A DNA stretch of 64,000 nt. It comes from Pseudomonadota bacterium (GTDB lineage: Bacteria; Pseudomonadota; Alphaproteobacteria; Sphingomonadales; Sphingomonadaceae). Below, in pieces: positions 7,997 through 16,327 of the stretch (positions are counted from its first letter, which is position 1; the number at the start of each line of letters is the position of its first letter). A program made the position numbers and the translations under genes. The notes beneath the pieces are model-generated. The model had not been told where the DNA came from, searched no databases, and was given only the letters and a program-made list of their open reading frames with translations. The stretch covers positions 32,675 to 96,674 of the forward strand of contig JAEXAY010000050.1 of NCBI GenBank assembly GCA_023457895.1. The letters are read 5' to 3'.

Positions 7997-9192
7997 GATC
8001 CTCCAAAGATGCGGCGGTGCAGCCGGTTCTGGCCCAGCTGGTAACTGATCTGGGCAATTTCCTCACAGTCCCATACGCAGAGGTCGGCGCGCAGGTCCGT
8101 CGCGATCCGTCCGCGATCACTGAGACCCAGCGCCTTGGCGGCGTTGACCGTGACGCCCGCGAGCGCCTCGCTGGGCGTCAGGCGGAAGAAGGTCTGCGCC
8201 ATGTTCATCGCGAGAATGAGCGAGGAGACGGGCGAGGTGCCGGGATTATTGTCGGTCGAAACCGCCATCGGCACCCCGGCGGCGCGCAGCTTGTCGATGG
8301 GCGGCAGCCTGGTCTCGCGCAAGGTATAGAAGGCACAGGGCAGCAGCACCGCAACGGTTCCCGCCTTGGCCATGGCGGCGATCCCCGCGTCGGAGAGATG
8401 CTCGATATGATCGGCCGACAGCCCGCCATATTCGGCCACAAGCGCCGCGCCGTCCATGTCGGAAAGCTGTTCGGCGTGCAGCTTGACCGGCAGGCCCAGC
8501 GCCCGCGCCGCATCGAACTGGCGCGCGACCTGATCGCGGGTGAAACCGATGGTTTCACAGAAACCATCCACCGCGTCGACGAGATCTTCTGCATGGGCCG
8601 CGTGCAGCCCGGCAATGGCGACCTCATCGATATAAGCGTCCGCGCGGCCTTTATATTCCGCGGGCAAGGCATGGGCCGCGAGCCAGGTCGTCCGCACCGT
8701 GACCGCACGCACCTCGCCGATCCGCCGCGCGACGCGCAGCATCTTGATTTCTTCCGCGACCGTGAGGCCATAGCCCGACTTGATCTCGATCGCCGTGACG
8801 CCCTCCGCGATCAACGCATCAACACGCGGCAACGAGGCGGCGAGCAGTGCCTCCTCATCCAGCGCCCGGGTTGCCGCGACCGTAGACACGATCCCCCCGC
8901 CCGCCTGCGCGATGTCCTCATAGCGCGCGCCTTCGAGCCGCATGGCAAATTCGCGCGCGCGGTCGCCGCCGTGGACGATATGCGTATGGCAATCGATGAG
9001 GCCCGGCGTGACGAGCCGCCCTCCCGCATCTTCGCAGGGCCACCGCCGATAGTCTTCCGGTACGGCATCGCCCCTGCCGGTCCAGCGAATCTGTCCATCG
9101 CCGATTGCGACGGCGCCATCTTCGATCATGCCGGTAGCCGTCATGGTCGCAACGCGTGCATTGACAATAACGAAGGGAGCAGCGTTCGCCAC
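7993..9192 (-). CDS. hutI: Imidazolonepropionase
   Basis: 399 residues with a GTG start at 9192. An amidohydrolase-superfamily enzyme that opens the ring of imidazolonepropionate to give formiminoglutamate. Metal ligands His69 and His71 are in TPGLIDCHTHIVHGG. EIKSGYGL, KLHAEQLS and STDNNPGTSP follow in family order. No strong ribosome-binding site is visible before the GTG, but the first NARVATM block aligns with the usual HutI N-terminus, so a much later start is unlikely. It is the first hut enzyme gene of the minus-strand operon, 91 bp after the MFS transporter gene. Confidence 0.95.
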   Translation of the reverse strand: MANAAPFVIVNARVATMTATGMIEDGAVAIGDGQIRWTGRGDAVPEDYRRWPCEDAGGRLVTPGLIDCHTHIVHGGDRAREFAMRLEGARYEDIAQAGGGIVSTVAATRALDEEALLAASLPRVDALIAEGVTAIEIKSGYGLTVAEEIKMLRVARRIGEVRAVTVRTTWLAAHALPAEYKGRADAYIDEVAIAGLHAAHAEDLVDAVDGFCETIGFTRDQVARQFDAARALGLPVKLHAEQLSDMDGAALVAEYGGLSADHIEHLSDAGIAAMAKAGTVAVLLPCAFYTLRETRLPPIDKLRAAGVPMAVSTDNNPGTSPVSSLILAMNMAQTFFRLTPSEALAGVTVNAAKALGLSDRGRIATDLRADLCVWDCEEIAQISYQLGQNRLHRRIFGGS

Positions 9193-9262
9193 CAGGCCGG
9201 CCTGTTCTTTTCCAGAGTAATATTATTACGCGAGCATAGAGACCTCCGATGCTCACCGCAAT

Positions 9263-9285
9263 AACGGTTTCAATGGAAACCGGTT
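9263..9285. repeat. Inverted repeat between the MFS transporter and hutI
   Basis: Arms AACGGTTTC and GAAACCGGTT separated by AATG, with one bulged base. It lies directly at the MFS stop codon and upstream of hutI. No T-run follows on the minus strand, so it could be an operator or mRNA structure in the hutI leader rather than a terminator. The role is unproven. Confidence 0.35.
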
Positions 9286-10534
9286 AGTGGAAAGAAGCGT
9301 CCGCGTCGGCCGCAGGACGGATGCGGCTCCGCACCAGCAGCGCCCAGATCAGCACAATGAAGGCAAAAATGCCAAAGATCACGAATGGTGCGGCCTCGGT
9401 CCAGCTGTCGAACAGGACGCCGCCCAGCTTGCTTGCGACCATGATACCGATCGCGCCGGTCAGATTGAAGAAGCCGAGAATGGCGCCGCGTAAGCGCCGC
9501 GGCGCCTGTTGCGCGATCAATACGCTGCTCGAAATGATGCACCCGACTTCGCCGAGCCCGATCAGGATGGCGCAACCGACCATGAGGCCGCCAAACGGAT
9601 CATCGACCAGGATCGTCGCGCTATATCCGATCGAGGAAATGGCCAGCGTAACGATCATCGCCCAGACCCGGTTCACCCGGTCCGCCAGCACGCCGAACAA
9701 TGGCGCGCCGAGCAAGGCGCATCCCTGGGCGATGGCGATCATCGTTCCCGCCTTGGCCAGCGCCTCGCTGCTGGTCATCCCCAGATTTGAGACGCCATAT
9801 TGGGTCAGCCACAGGGTAAAGAAGGTGCCAACGACGACGAGGTTGCCGCGGGCTACGAAGGAGGCCCCGTAAGCGAGCGCGATGCCCGGATCCCTGGCCG
9901 CGTAAAGTCCCTCTCGCGCCAGTTGCAGCACGCCGGATTTTTCGCCGTCGTGCGTCTTGCGGTCGCTGAGCCCAAACCACATGAACAGCGCCGATCCGAG
10001 CGTCAGCGCGACCACCAGATAATAGGTGAAGAAGGCCGCGTCGCGAATCGGGGTATCATAGCCATTGGCCAGCATCGCGGGCAGCTTGAGCAGGAGCAGC
10101 ACGGTGAACATGGCGCCGAAACCGTTGCTCATGCCGAGATAGCCCGCGCCCTTCCCGCGGCTGTCATTGACGATATAGTCGGCCACAAGCGCGCCGATCG
10201 TGCAGCTGAACGCCGCCACGCCAAGGCCGAACACCATGCGGGCGACCAGCAGATCGGCATAACTGTCGCCGTGCGGCGCGAGTGCGACGCCGATAGCCAT
10301 CAGGACGAACGCCATGGTCATCACCGGCCGGCGCCCGATCCGATCGGACAAGGTGCCCCACAATCCGACCGTGGCTATGATCGCCACCTCGCCCCAGAAA
10401 GACAGGTTGCCGCTCGCCGTGCCCTGTTCCGACGCGGGATAGTCGAGAAATTCAGACAGCAGCAGCGGCTGCATCTGCGGCACAAAGGTCGACAGCAGAA
10501 TGCCCATCAACGCAGCCCAGTAAAAGGCCGCCAT
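9284..10534 (-). CDS. MFS transporter, candidate histidine/urocanate permease
   Basis: At least 416 residues with twelve hydrophobic segments typical of the major facilitator superfamily. The motif-A loop GTLSDRIGRRPVM is after TM2, and a matching GVLADRVNRVWAM loop sits in the second half, so the two six-helix halves are visible. Position between hutF and hutI suggests uptake of histidine or urocanate, but the substrate is inferred from context only. The N-terminus is uncertain: ATG 10534 lies only a few residues before TM1, while a good-looking leader (MDTAATMAAADTAPSSRRFL, from ATG 10629 with a GGGAAG site) is in another frame. Removing one GC from the GCGCGC at about 10540 would join them. 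Confidence 0.85.
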   Translation of the reverse strand: MAAFYWAALMGILLSTFVPQMQPLLLSEFLDYPASEQGTASGNLSFWGEVAIIATVGLWGTLSDRIGRRPVMTMAFVLMAIGVALAPHGDSYADLLVARMVFGLGVAAFSCTIGALVADYIVNDSRGKGAGYLGMSNGFGAMFTVLLLLKLPAMLANGYDTPIRDAAFFTYYLVVALTLGSALFMWFGLSDRKTHDGEKSGVLQLAREGLYAARDPGIALAYGASFVARGNLVVVGTFFTLWLTQYGVSNLGMTSSEALAKAGTMIAIAQGCALLGAPLFGVLADRVNRVWAMIVTLAISSIGYSATILVDDPFGGLMVGCAILIGLGEVGCIISSSVLIAQQAPRRLRGAILGFFNLTGAIGIMVASKLGGVLFDSWTEAAPFVIFGIFAFIVLIWALLVRSRIRPAADADASFH

Positions 10535-10629
10535 GTTGCGCGCCTGATACCTGGACTGAGTTGCATGCCTAGGAAGCGCCGGGAAGACGGGGCGGTATCG
10601 GCAGCGGCCATAGTGGCGGCGGTGTCCAT

Positions 10630-10776
10630 AAAATGCGTCTTCCCGAGGCTGTTATTTGCGCAAACGAGTATCATAAGGGATCGTGCCGACCCACGTCTAC
10701 CCGCTGTTGTTTTGGTTGATGATCGGATAACGGACGCGTTTTCAGGATCGGGCCGGGACGCGAGAGGAGCAATGCA
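10630..10776. promoter_or_regulatory. Divergent promoter region of the hut locus
   Basis: 147-bp gap between the leader of the minus-strand MFS/hut operon and plus-strand hutF. It must hold promoters for both directions. No clear palindromic HutC-type operator is visible, and no hutC regulator is encoded in the window. The exact promoter elements cannot be assigned by eye. Confidence 0.4.
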
Positions 10777-12150
10777 GTGGCGATGACGATATTTGCAACA
10801 ACGGCGCTGCTGGAGCCCGGATGGGCAGGCAATGTCCGCGTCATCGTCAATGACAATGGCCACATCGCGTCAGCCGAACCCGGAGCCGACGCCCTGCCCG
10901 GAGACCATCGCGCCGATATCCTGCTTCCCGCCCCCGCCAACATCCACAGCCACGCATTCCAGCGGGCGATGGCGGGACTGACCGAGGGGCGCGGGCCTGA
11001 TCCTTCCGACAGTTTCTGGACGTGGCGCAAGCTCATGTACAGCTTCATGGAGCAACTCGGTCCCGACGAGGTCGAGGCGATTGCGGCGTTCGTGCAGATG
11101 GAGATGCTTGAGGCCGGCTATGCCGCCTCGGTCGAGTTCCACTATCTCCACCATCAGCCCGGCGGCGCTCCCTATGGCCGGTTGAGCGAGCTAGCGGAAC
11201 GCATCATCGCCGCGGCTGCGACCAGCGGGATCGGCCTCACCCTCGCACCGGTGCTGTATCAGACCGGCGGCTGCGACGGGCGGCCGCTCGACGCGCGGCA
11301 GGCGCGCTTCGGCAATGATTTCGAGCGTTATGCAAGCTTGTGGGAGGAAGCGCGCGCGAGCCTCGCGGCGCTTCCGGCCGATGCGCGCATGGCTGTCGCG
11401 CCGCACAGCCTGCGCGCGGTGCCGCCGGAAAGCCTCGCCGCGTGCGTCGCGTTGGCGCCAGCCGATCCCGTTCATATCCACATCGCGGAACAAACGGGCG
11501 AAGTGGAGGAGGTGGTTGCGGCCTGGGGCCGGCGCCCCGTCGAATGGCTCTATTCCCGCCATCGGGTCGACGAGCGCTGGACCCTCATCCACGCAACGCA
11601 AATGGAGCCGCACGAAACTGGGATGGTCGCGCGCTCGGGCGCGGTGGCGGGACTGTGCCCGATCACCGAGGCCAATCTTGGCGACGGCATTTTCGACGGC
11701 GTGCGCTATCTCGGCGCGGGCGGACGCATCGCCATTGGATCGGACAGCAATATCCGTATCGGTCTGGCGGAGGAGCTGCGCCAGCTCGAATATTCGCAGC
11801 GGCTCCGGGACAAGGGGCGCGCGATGCTGGCCGAACCGGGCCGGTCGGCCGGGCGGCGGATGTTCGAGGAGGCGGCCAGGGGCGGCGCAATTTCGGCCGG
11901 ACGCGACAGCGGCGCGATCGCGCCGGGCAAGCTCGCCGACCTGCTTGCTCTCGACGGTAACGCCACCGCGCTCATCGGGCGCAGCGGCGACCAGTTGATC
12001 GACAGCTGGATATTTGCCGGAGATGATCGGCTGGTCCGCGATGTCTGGTCAGCGGGAAGGCACATCGTCCGCGACGGCGCACATCGCCACCGCGATGCGA
12101 TTACCACGCGTTACCGGCAGGTGCTACACTCCCTCACCAACGCATTATAG
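10777..12150 (+). CDS. hutF: Formimidoylglutamate deiminase
   Basis: 457 residues. It deiminates N-formimino-glutamate to N-formylglutamate plus ammonia, supplying HutG. The GTG start at 10777 is 8 bases after GAGAGGAG and is preferred over ATG 10783. Amidohydrolase features: PAPANIHSHAFQRAM with metal ligands His57 and His59, the SDSFWTWRKLMY segment typical of HutF, HIHIAEQTGEVEE in the middle, and IGSDSNI with the metal-binding Asp. It is transcribed divergently from the rest of the hut genes and overlaps the end of convergent bpt by 6 bases. Confidence 0.96.
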   Translation: MAMTIFATTALLEPGWAGNVRVIVNDNGHIASAEPGADALPGDHRADILLPAPANIHSHAFQRAMAGLTEGRGPDPSDSFWTWRKLMYSFMEQLGPDEVEAIAAFVQMEMLEAGYAASVEFHYLHHQPGGAPYGRLSELAERIIAAAATSGIGLTLAPVLYQTGGCDGRPLDARQARFGNDFERYASLWEEARASLAALPADARMAVAPHSLRAVPPESLAACVALAPADPVHIHIAEQTGEVEEVVAAWGRRPVEWLYSRHRVDERWTLIHATQMEPHETGMVARSGAVAGLCPITEANLGDGIFDGVRYLGAGGRIAIGSDSNIRIGLAEELRQLEYSQRLRDKGRAMLAEPGRSAGRRMFEEAARGGAISAGRDSGAIAPGKLADLLALDGNATALIGRSGDQLIDSWIFAGDDRLVRDVWSAGRHIVRDGAHRHRDAITTRYRQVLHSLTNAL

Positions 12151-12942
12151 CAATTCGAGCTGCTGGTCCTGCGCCAGCGACACCGATGCACCGGCGCGCG
12201 CAGGCGGGGCTTCATCAAAGCGATGCCAGCCAGTTGGTCCCAGCCGCTCCAGCGGCTGAAAGCGCATCTTATATTCCATCCGTCTCGCGCCTTCGACCCA
12301 GTAGCCGAGATAGACATAGGGCAGGCCGACGCGCGCCGACCGCCGGATATGATCGAGGATGATAAAGGTGCCAAGGCCCGGCCGCGCCGAATCTTCGGTT
12401 TCAAAGAAGCTGTAGATCATCGACAGGCCATCGCCCTGGCGGTCGGTGAGGCAGGCGCCGACCAGCCGCCCGGGACGCCCTTCCAGCGACGGCTCGCGAT
12501 ATTCGACGACATAGCTGTCGACCGTGCTGTGCTGCACCATGTCGGCATAGTCGGTCTCGTCCATGTCGGTCATGCCGCCATCGGGATGGCGCGCCGCGAG
12601 ATACCGGCGCAGCAGCTCATATTGTTCCTCGGTCGCCCACGGCTTGCACGCGGTGACCTCAAGGTCGGCGTGACGGCGCAGCGTCTTTTTCTGGCTTGCA
12701 TTGGGGACGAACGCCTCCGCCACCACCCGAACCGAAATGCAGGCCGAGCAGTGAAGGCAACTTGGCCGGTAGGCGACATTCTGACTGCGGCGAAAACCGA
12801 TTCGCCCGAGCGCATCATTGAGTTCGACCGCGTTGGGGCCGGACAGTTCGGTGAACACCTTGCGTTCCAGCTGCCCCGGCAGATAGGGGCAGGGGCTGGG
12901 ACTGGTCACGAAAAAGCGCGGAAAACGAAACGGTGCAGTCAC
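12145..12942 (-). CDS. bpt: Aspartate/glutamate leucyltransferase (bacterial N-end rule L/F-transferase of the Ate1 family)
   Basis: 265 residues. Bpt transfers leucine from Leu-tRNA to N-terminal Asp or Glu, making proteins substrates for ClpAP. The conserved cysteines are Cys18 (PSPCPYLPGQ) and the cluster Cys62, Cys65, Cys68 (SCLHCSACISVR). The C-terminal catalytic domain holds MIYSFFETEDSARPGLGTF and YVYLGYWVEG motifs. Length matches alphaproteobacterial Bpt. It is convergent with hutF, with stop codons overlapping by 6 bases, so it is not part of the hut transcript. Confidence 0.95.
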   Translation of the reverse strand: MTAPFRFPRFFVTSPSPCPYLPGQLERKVFTELSGPNAVELNDALGRIGFRRSQNVAYRPSCLHCSACISVRVVAEAFVPNASQKKTLRRHADLEVTACKPWATEEQYELLRRYLAARHPDGGMTDMDETDYADMVQHSTVDSYVVEYREPSLEGRPGRLVGACLTDRQGDGLSMIYSFFETEDSARPGLGTFIILDHIRRSARVGLPYVYLGYWVEGARRMEYKMRFQPLERLGPTGWHRFDEAPPARAGASVSLAQDQQLELL

Positions 12943-13052
12943 GGAAAAATGCTCTCTCCCATTCTTCAGCGGCGCTGGCGGAAACCCGGTTATGCCGCGA
13001 ACGATAACCGATTAAAAGATCGTTTACCAAAGAAAGAAGGTTAACGAGAGAG

Positions 13053-14015
13053 TCAGTCCTCACCCGGCAGGCGCAGCGACATGTCCATTGTCTTTGCATC
13101 ATCGCACAATCGCGCAATATCTTGCCGGTGAGCAAGGTTGCTGCCAGGCGTCAGCACCGCAGCGGTTCCGGCCGCCATTCCGGCACGGAATGCATCGGCG
13201 TCATCCCCGCCCCGCGCAAGCACATCGACCATCGCCGCCACGAAACTGTCCCCCGCCCCGACCGCGCTATGCGCTTCGACCGGAAGCGCGGCGCAGAAAC
13301 GATAGCCGGCGGCCGTCGCCATCAACGCACCGCGATGGCCCATCGACACCACGATCCGCGCCGCCGCGCCATTGCGCACCAGTTGCAGCGCACTTTCGCC
13401 AATGGCGTCGGGATCCGCATCGGGAAAGCGTGCGCCGGTCAGGCTTTCAAATTCGCCGAGGCTCGGCTTGACAAGGTCCCAGCCCCCGGCCGCCATCGCC
13501 ACGGCCAGCGCTTCACCCGAGGTGTCGAGCGCCATCTGTGTCCCATGCGGCGCAGCAAGCGCCTTCAGCCGGACGTAAAGGTCGGGTTGCACCCAACCCG
13601 GCAGCGACCCGCTCAGCACCAGCCATTCCGCGCGCGCATCCGCCACATAGGTTTCCAGCGCGGCAAGTTCGGACGGCGCGAACTGCGGTCCTTCCGGAAC
13701 AAAGCGATATTCCTTGCCGCTTGCCTCGTCGAATACGGTGAAGCTCATCCGCGTGTCGTCGGCAATATCGATGCGGTGGCCCTTGACCCCTTCGGCTGCA
13801 AGCAACGCGTCGAACACCGGTCCGCTGATGCCGCCGGCGAGATAGCAGGCGGTGACATCGGCGCCGAGCCGCGTCAGCACCCGCGCCACGTTGATGCCGC
13901 CCCCTCCCGGCGCGTAGCTTTCCGCCGAAGTCCGGACCTTGCGGGTATGCTGGACGGCCGGCGCACTACACGCGACGTCAATGGAAGGGTTCACGGTGAC
14001 GGTAAGGATGGTCAT
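13053..14015 (-). CDS. PfkB-family sugar kinase, 1-phosphofructokinase/6-phosphofructokinase 2 type
   Basis: 320 residues of the ribokinase fold. The N-terminal signature is TVTVNPSIDVAC, the substrate-binding glycine loop is APGGGGINVARVL at 35-47, and the catalytic anion-hole motif AVGAGDSF holds Asp256. Best match by motif is the FruK/PfkB group acting on phosphorylated fructose or tagatose, feeding glycolysis. No fructose PTS genes adjoin it, so the exact phosphosugar is not fixed. It is a single gene on the minus strand, with gaps of about 110 bp on both sides. Confidence 0.85.
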   Translation of the reverse strand: MTILTVTVNPSIDVACSAPAVQHTRKVRTSAESYAPGGGGINVARVLTRLGADVTACYLAGGISGPVFDALLAAEGVKGHRIDIADDTRMSFTVFDEASGKEYRFVPEGPQFAPSELAALETYVADARAEWLVLSGSLPGWVQPDLYVRLKALAAPHGTQMALDTSGEALAVAMAAGGWDLVKPSLGEFESLTGARFPDADPDAIGESALQLVRNGAAARIVVSMGHRGALMATAAGYRFCAALPVEAHSAVGAGDSFVAAMVDVLARGGDDADAFRAGMAAGTAAVLTPGSNLAHRQDIARLCDDAKTMDMSLRLPGED

Positions 14016-14125
14016 GGGACAGATGTATCGGCAAAGAGAGATAGAGGCCAGTCAGTCTGGCACGCGGCTTATAGAACGCGCGTGTGACCAATAATGTTTC
14101 AGTCACACGTCGGCGGTTTCACCCG

Positions 14126-15385
14126 TCAGGCCAACTCCACCAGCGTCACCTGATAACCTTCCTTGCGCAGCGCGCTGATCAGCCGGTTGAGGTGTTCGCG
14201 GTCGCGGGTTTCGCATTCGATGTCGGTGATAAGGCCCTTGGCGGGGAGCGTGGTGAACACGCGCTGGTGATAGATTTCGATGATGTTGACCTGATGCTCG
14301 TCGAACGCGCGCATCACCTTGAAGAGGGCACCGGGCCGGTCCTGCAAGCGGATGCGCAGGCGCGCGAGGCGGCCCGAGCGGGCGAGGTCGCGCAGCAGCA
14401 CATTGGCGAGGAGGCGCGTGTCGATATTGCCACCCGACAGCGTGAGACCGATGTTGCGCCCTTCAAAGCGGTCGCCATGCGCGAGGAGCGCCGCAAGTCC
14501 CGCCGCGCCACCGCCCTCGACTACGGTTTTCTCGATCTGGAGGAGCAGGCTGACCGCGCGTTCGAGATGGCGTTCGCCGACTAGCACGATATCGTCGGCC
14601 AGCGCCTCGACGATCTGGGCGGTGAAGGCGCCGGGCTTCTTGACCGCGATCCCCTCGGCCAGGGTGTCGCCCTCGCTCGGCATGTCGACATGGTTGATAT
14701 GGGCGTACATCGAGGGGTAGAGCTCGGCCTGCACCCCATAGAGCGCGATGCCGGGCTTCAGCCCGCGTGCCGCGGTGCCCATGCCGGAAAACAGTCCACC
14801 CCCGCCGATCGGGATGATCAGCGTGTCGATCTCGGGCGCGTCCGCGAGCATTTCGAGCGCGACCGTGCCCTGCCCTGCCGCGACGTTGGGGTCGTCGAAC
14901 GGCTGGACGAAGGTGAGCCCGCGCTCCTGTTCGAGCTCATAGGCGCGGGCCAGCGCCTCGTCGAAATTCTCGCCGTGGAGCACGATCTCGGCGCCGTGGC
15001 TCTGGGTCTGATAGACCTTCACCGTCGGGGTGGTGCGCGGCATCACGATGGTGACGGGAACGCCGAGCCGCGCGCCATGATAGGCAAGCCCTTGCGCATG
15101 GTTGCCCGCCGAGGCCGCGATCACGCCGCGGGCCCGCTGATCTTCGGGCATCATCAGCAACGCATTCAGCGCGCCGCGCTCCTTGTAGGCGGCGGTGAAC
15201 TGCTGGTTCTCGAACTTGAGCCAGACATTGGCGCCGGTCATGTCAGACAGCGTTTTCGAATGCAGCGTCGGGGTGCGCACCACCGCGCCCTCGATCCGCC
15301 CGGCGGCCGCCTTCACATCGTCGAGGGTCAGGAGCGAGGCTGCGGCGGCAGCGGCATTGAAGCGCAGGGCTGATTCTTGATCCAT
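14126..15385 (-). CDS. ilvA: Threonine ammonia-lyase (threonine dehydratase) with ACT domain
   Basis: 419 residues from ATG 15385 (MDQESALRF; an ATG 7 codons earlier is possible). PLP enzyme converting threonine to 2-oxobutyrate for isoleucine synthesis or threonine breakdown. The Schiff-base lysine is Lys68 in FTAAYKERGA, SAGNHAQG binds the substrate carboxylate, and PIGGGGL is the phosphate-binding glycine loop. The C-terminal 80 residues form a single ACT regulatory domain (LQDRPGALFKVMRAFDEHQVNI). This is the short one-ACT form rather than the two-ACT-like biosynthetic IlvA of enterobacteria, so the gene could equally be named tdcB. It is divergent from the dehydrogenase at 15461. Confidence 0.92.
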   Translation of the reverse strand: MDQESALRFNAAAAAASLLTLDDVKAAAGRIEGAVVRTPTLHSKTLSDMTGANVWLKFENQQFTAAYKERGALNALLMMPEDQRARGVIAASAGNHAQGLAYHGARLGVPVTIVMPRTTPTVKVYQTQSHGAEIVLHGENFDEALARAYELEQERGLTFVQPFDDPNVAAGQGTVALEMLADAPEIDTLIIPIGGGGLFSGMGTAARGLKPGIALYGVQAELYPSMYAHINHVDMPSEGDTLAEGIAVKKPGAFTAQIVEALADDIVLVGERHLERAVSLLLQIEKTVVEGGGAAGLAALLAHGDRFEGRNIGLTLSGGNIDTRLLANVLLRDLARSGRLARLRIRLQDRPGALFKVMRAFDEHQVNIIEIYHQRVFTTLPAKGLITDIECETRDREHLNRLISALRKEGYQVTLVELA

Positions 15386-15460
15386 GATCCGATGCCCTAA
15401 TCGCATCCGCTGCCATTGTCATCTGGCGCATCGCGACAAGGCTGGTTATGAGCATCGCCC

Positions 15461-16327
15461 ATGTCGAACATAGCCTTTATCGGAACGGGCGTGATGGGGG
15501 GACCGATGGCGGGCCACCTCGTGCGCGCCGGACACGCCGTCACCGTCTACAACCGCACTCGCACCAAGGCCGAACACTGGTCTGCAACCCACGGAGGCAG
15601 CGTTGCTGACAGCCCCGAGGAAGCAGCGCAGGGCGCCGATGTGGTGATCAGCTGTGCGGGCAATGACGATGATCTCTGGTCGATCGCGCTGGGCCGCGAC
15701 GGCGCATTCAAGGTCATGAAAAAGGGATCGCTGTTCATCGACCATGCGACCGTCTCCGCAAAAATCGCGCGGCAGCTTTCGGTCGAGGCGGAGTCGCGCG
15801 GGCTGTTGTTCGTCGATGCGCCGGTTTCGGGCGGTGAGGCGGGGGCGATCAACGGCACGCTGTCGGTCATGTGCGGCGGCAAGCCGGCGGCGGTCGAAGC
15901 GGCAACCCCGGTAATGCAGGCCTATTCCGCGCGCATCGTCCATATCGGCGGCCCCGGCGCAGGCCAGACCGCCAAGATGGTCAACCAGATCGCGATTGCC
16001 GGTGTCCTGCAGGGCCTGTCCGAAGCACTGCGCTTTGCGCAGGCGGCCGAACTTGATCTCGACAAGGTGTTCGCGGCGGTTTCCGGAGGCGCGGCGGCGA
16101 GCTGGCAGATGAGCAACCGCTGGAAGACGATGGCGGAAGACAAGTTCGATTTCGGCTTCGCGGTCGACTGGATGCGGAAGGATTTGCAACTCGCACTCGA
16201 CGAGGCGCGGGCCAATGGCGCCTCGATCCCGCTCGCGGCGATGGTCGATCAATATTATGGCGATGTTCAGAAAATGGGCGGTAGCCGCCAGGACACCAGT
16301 TCGCTCGTGCGGAGATTGCCCAAATGA
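15461..16327 (+). CDS. NAD(P)-dependent beta-hydroxyacid dehydrogenase (3-hydroxyisobutyrate dehydrogenase family)
   Basis: 288 residues. The N-terminal Rossmann motif FIGTGVMGGPMAGHL is at 6-20, the family substrate-binding stretch DAPVSGGEAGAINGTL lies near 117-132, and the catalytic lysine is in GAGQTAKMVNQI near 172. The family oxidises or reduces beta-hydroxyacids such as 3-hydroxyisobutyrate or tartronate semialdehyde, and the substrate is unknown here. Its last four bases overlap the start of the amidohydrolase gene, so the two are translationally coupled. Confidence 0.9.
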   Translation: MSNIAFIGTGVMGGPMAGHLVRAGHAVTVYNRTRTKAEHWSATHGGSVADSPEEAAQGADVVISCAGNDDDLWSIALGRDGAFKVMKKGSLFIDHATVSAKIARQLSVEAESRGLLFVDAPVSGGEAGAINGTLSVMCGGKPAAVEAATPVMQAYSARIVHIGGPGAGQTAKMVNQIAIAGVLQGLSEALRFAQAAELDLDKVFAAVSGGAAASWQMSNRWKTMAEDKFDFGFAVDWMRKDLQLALDEARANGASIPLAAMVDQYYGDVQKMGGSRQDTSSLVRRLPK

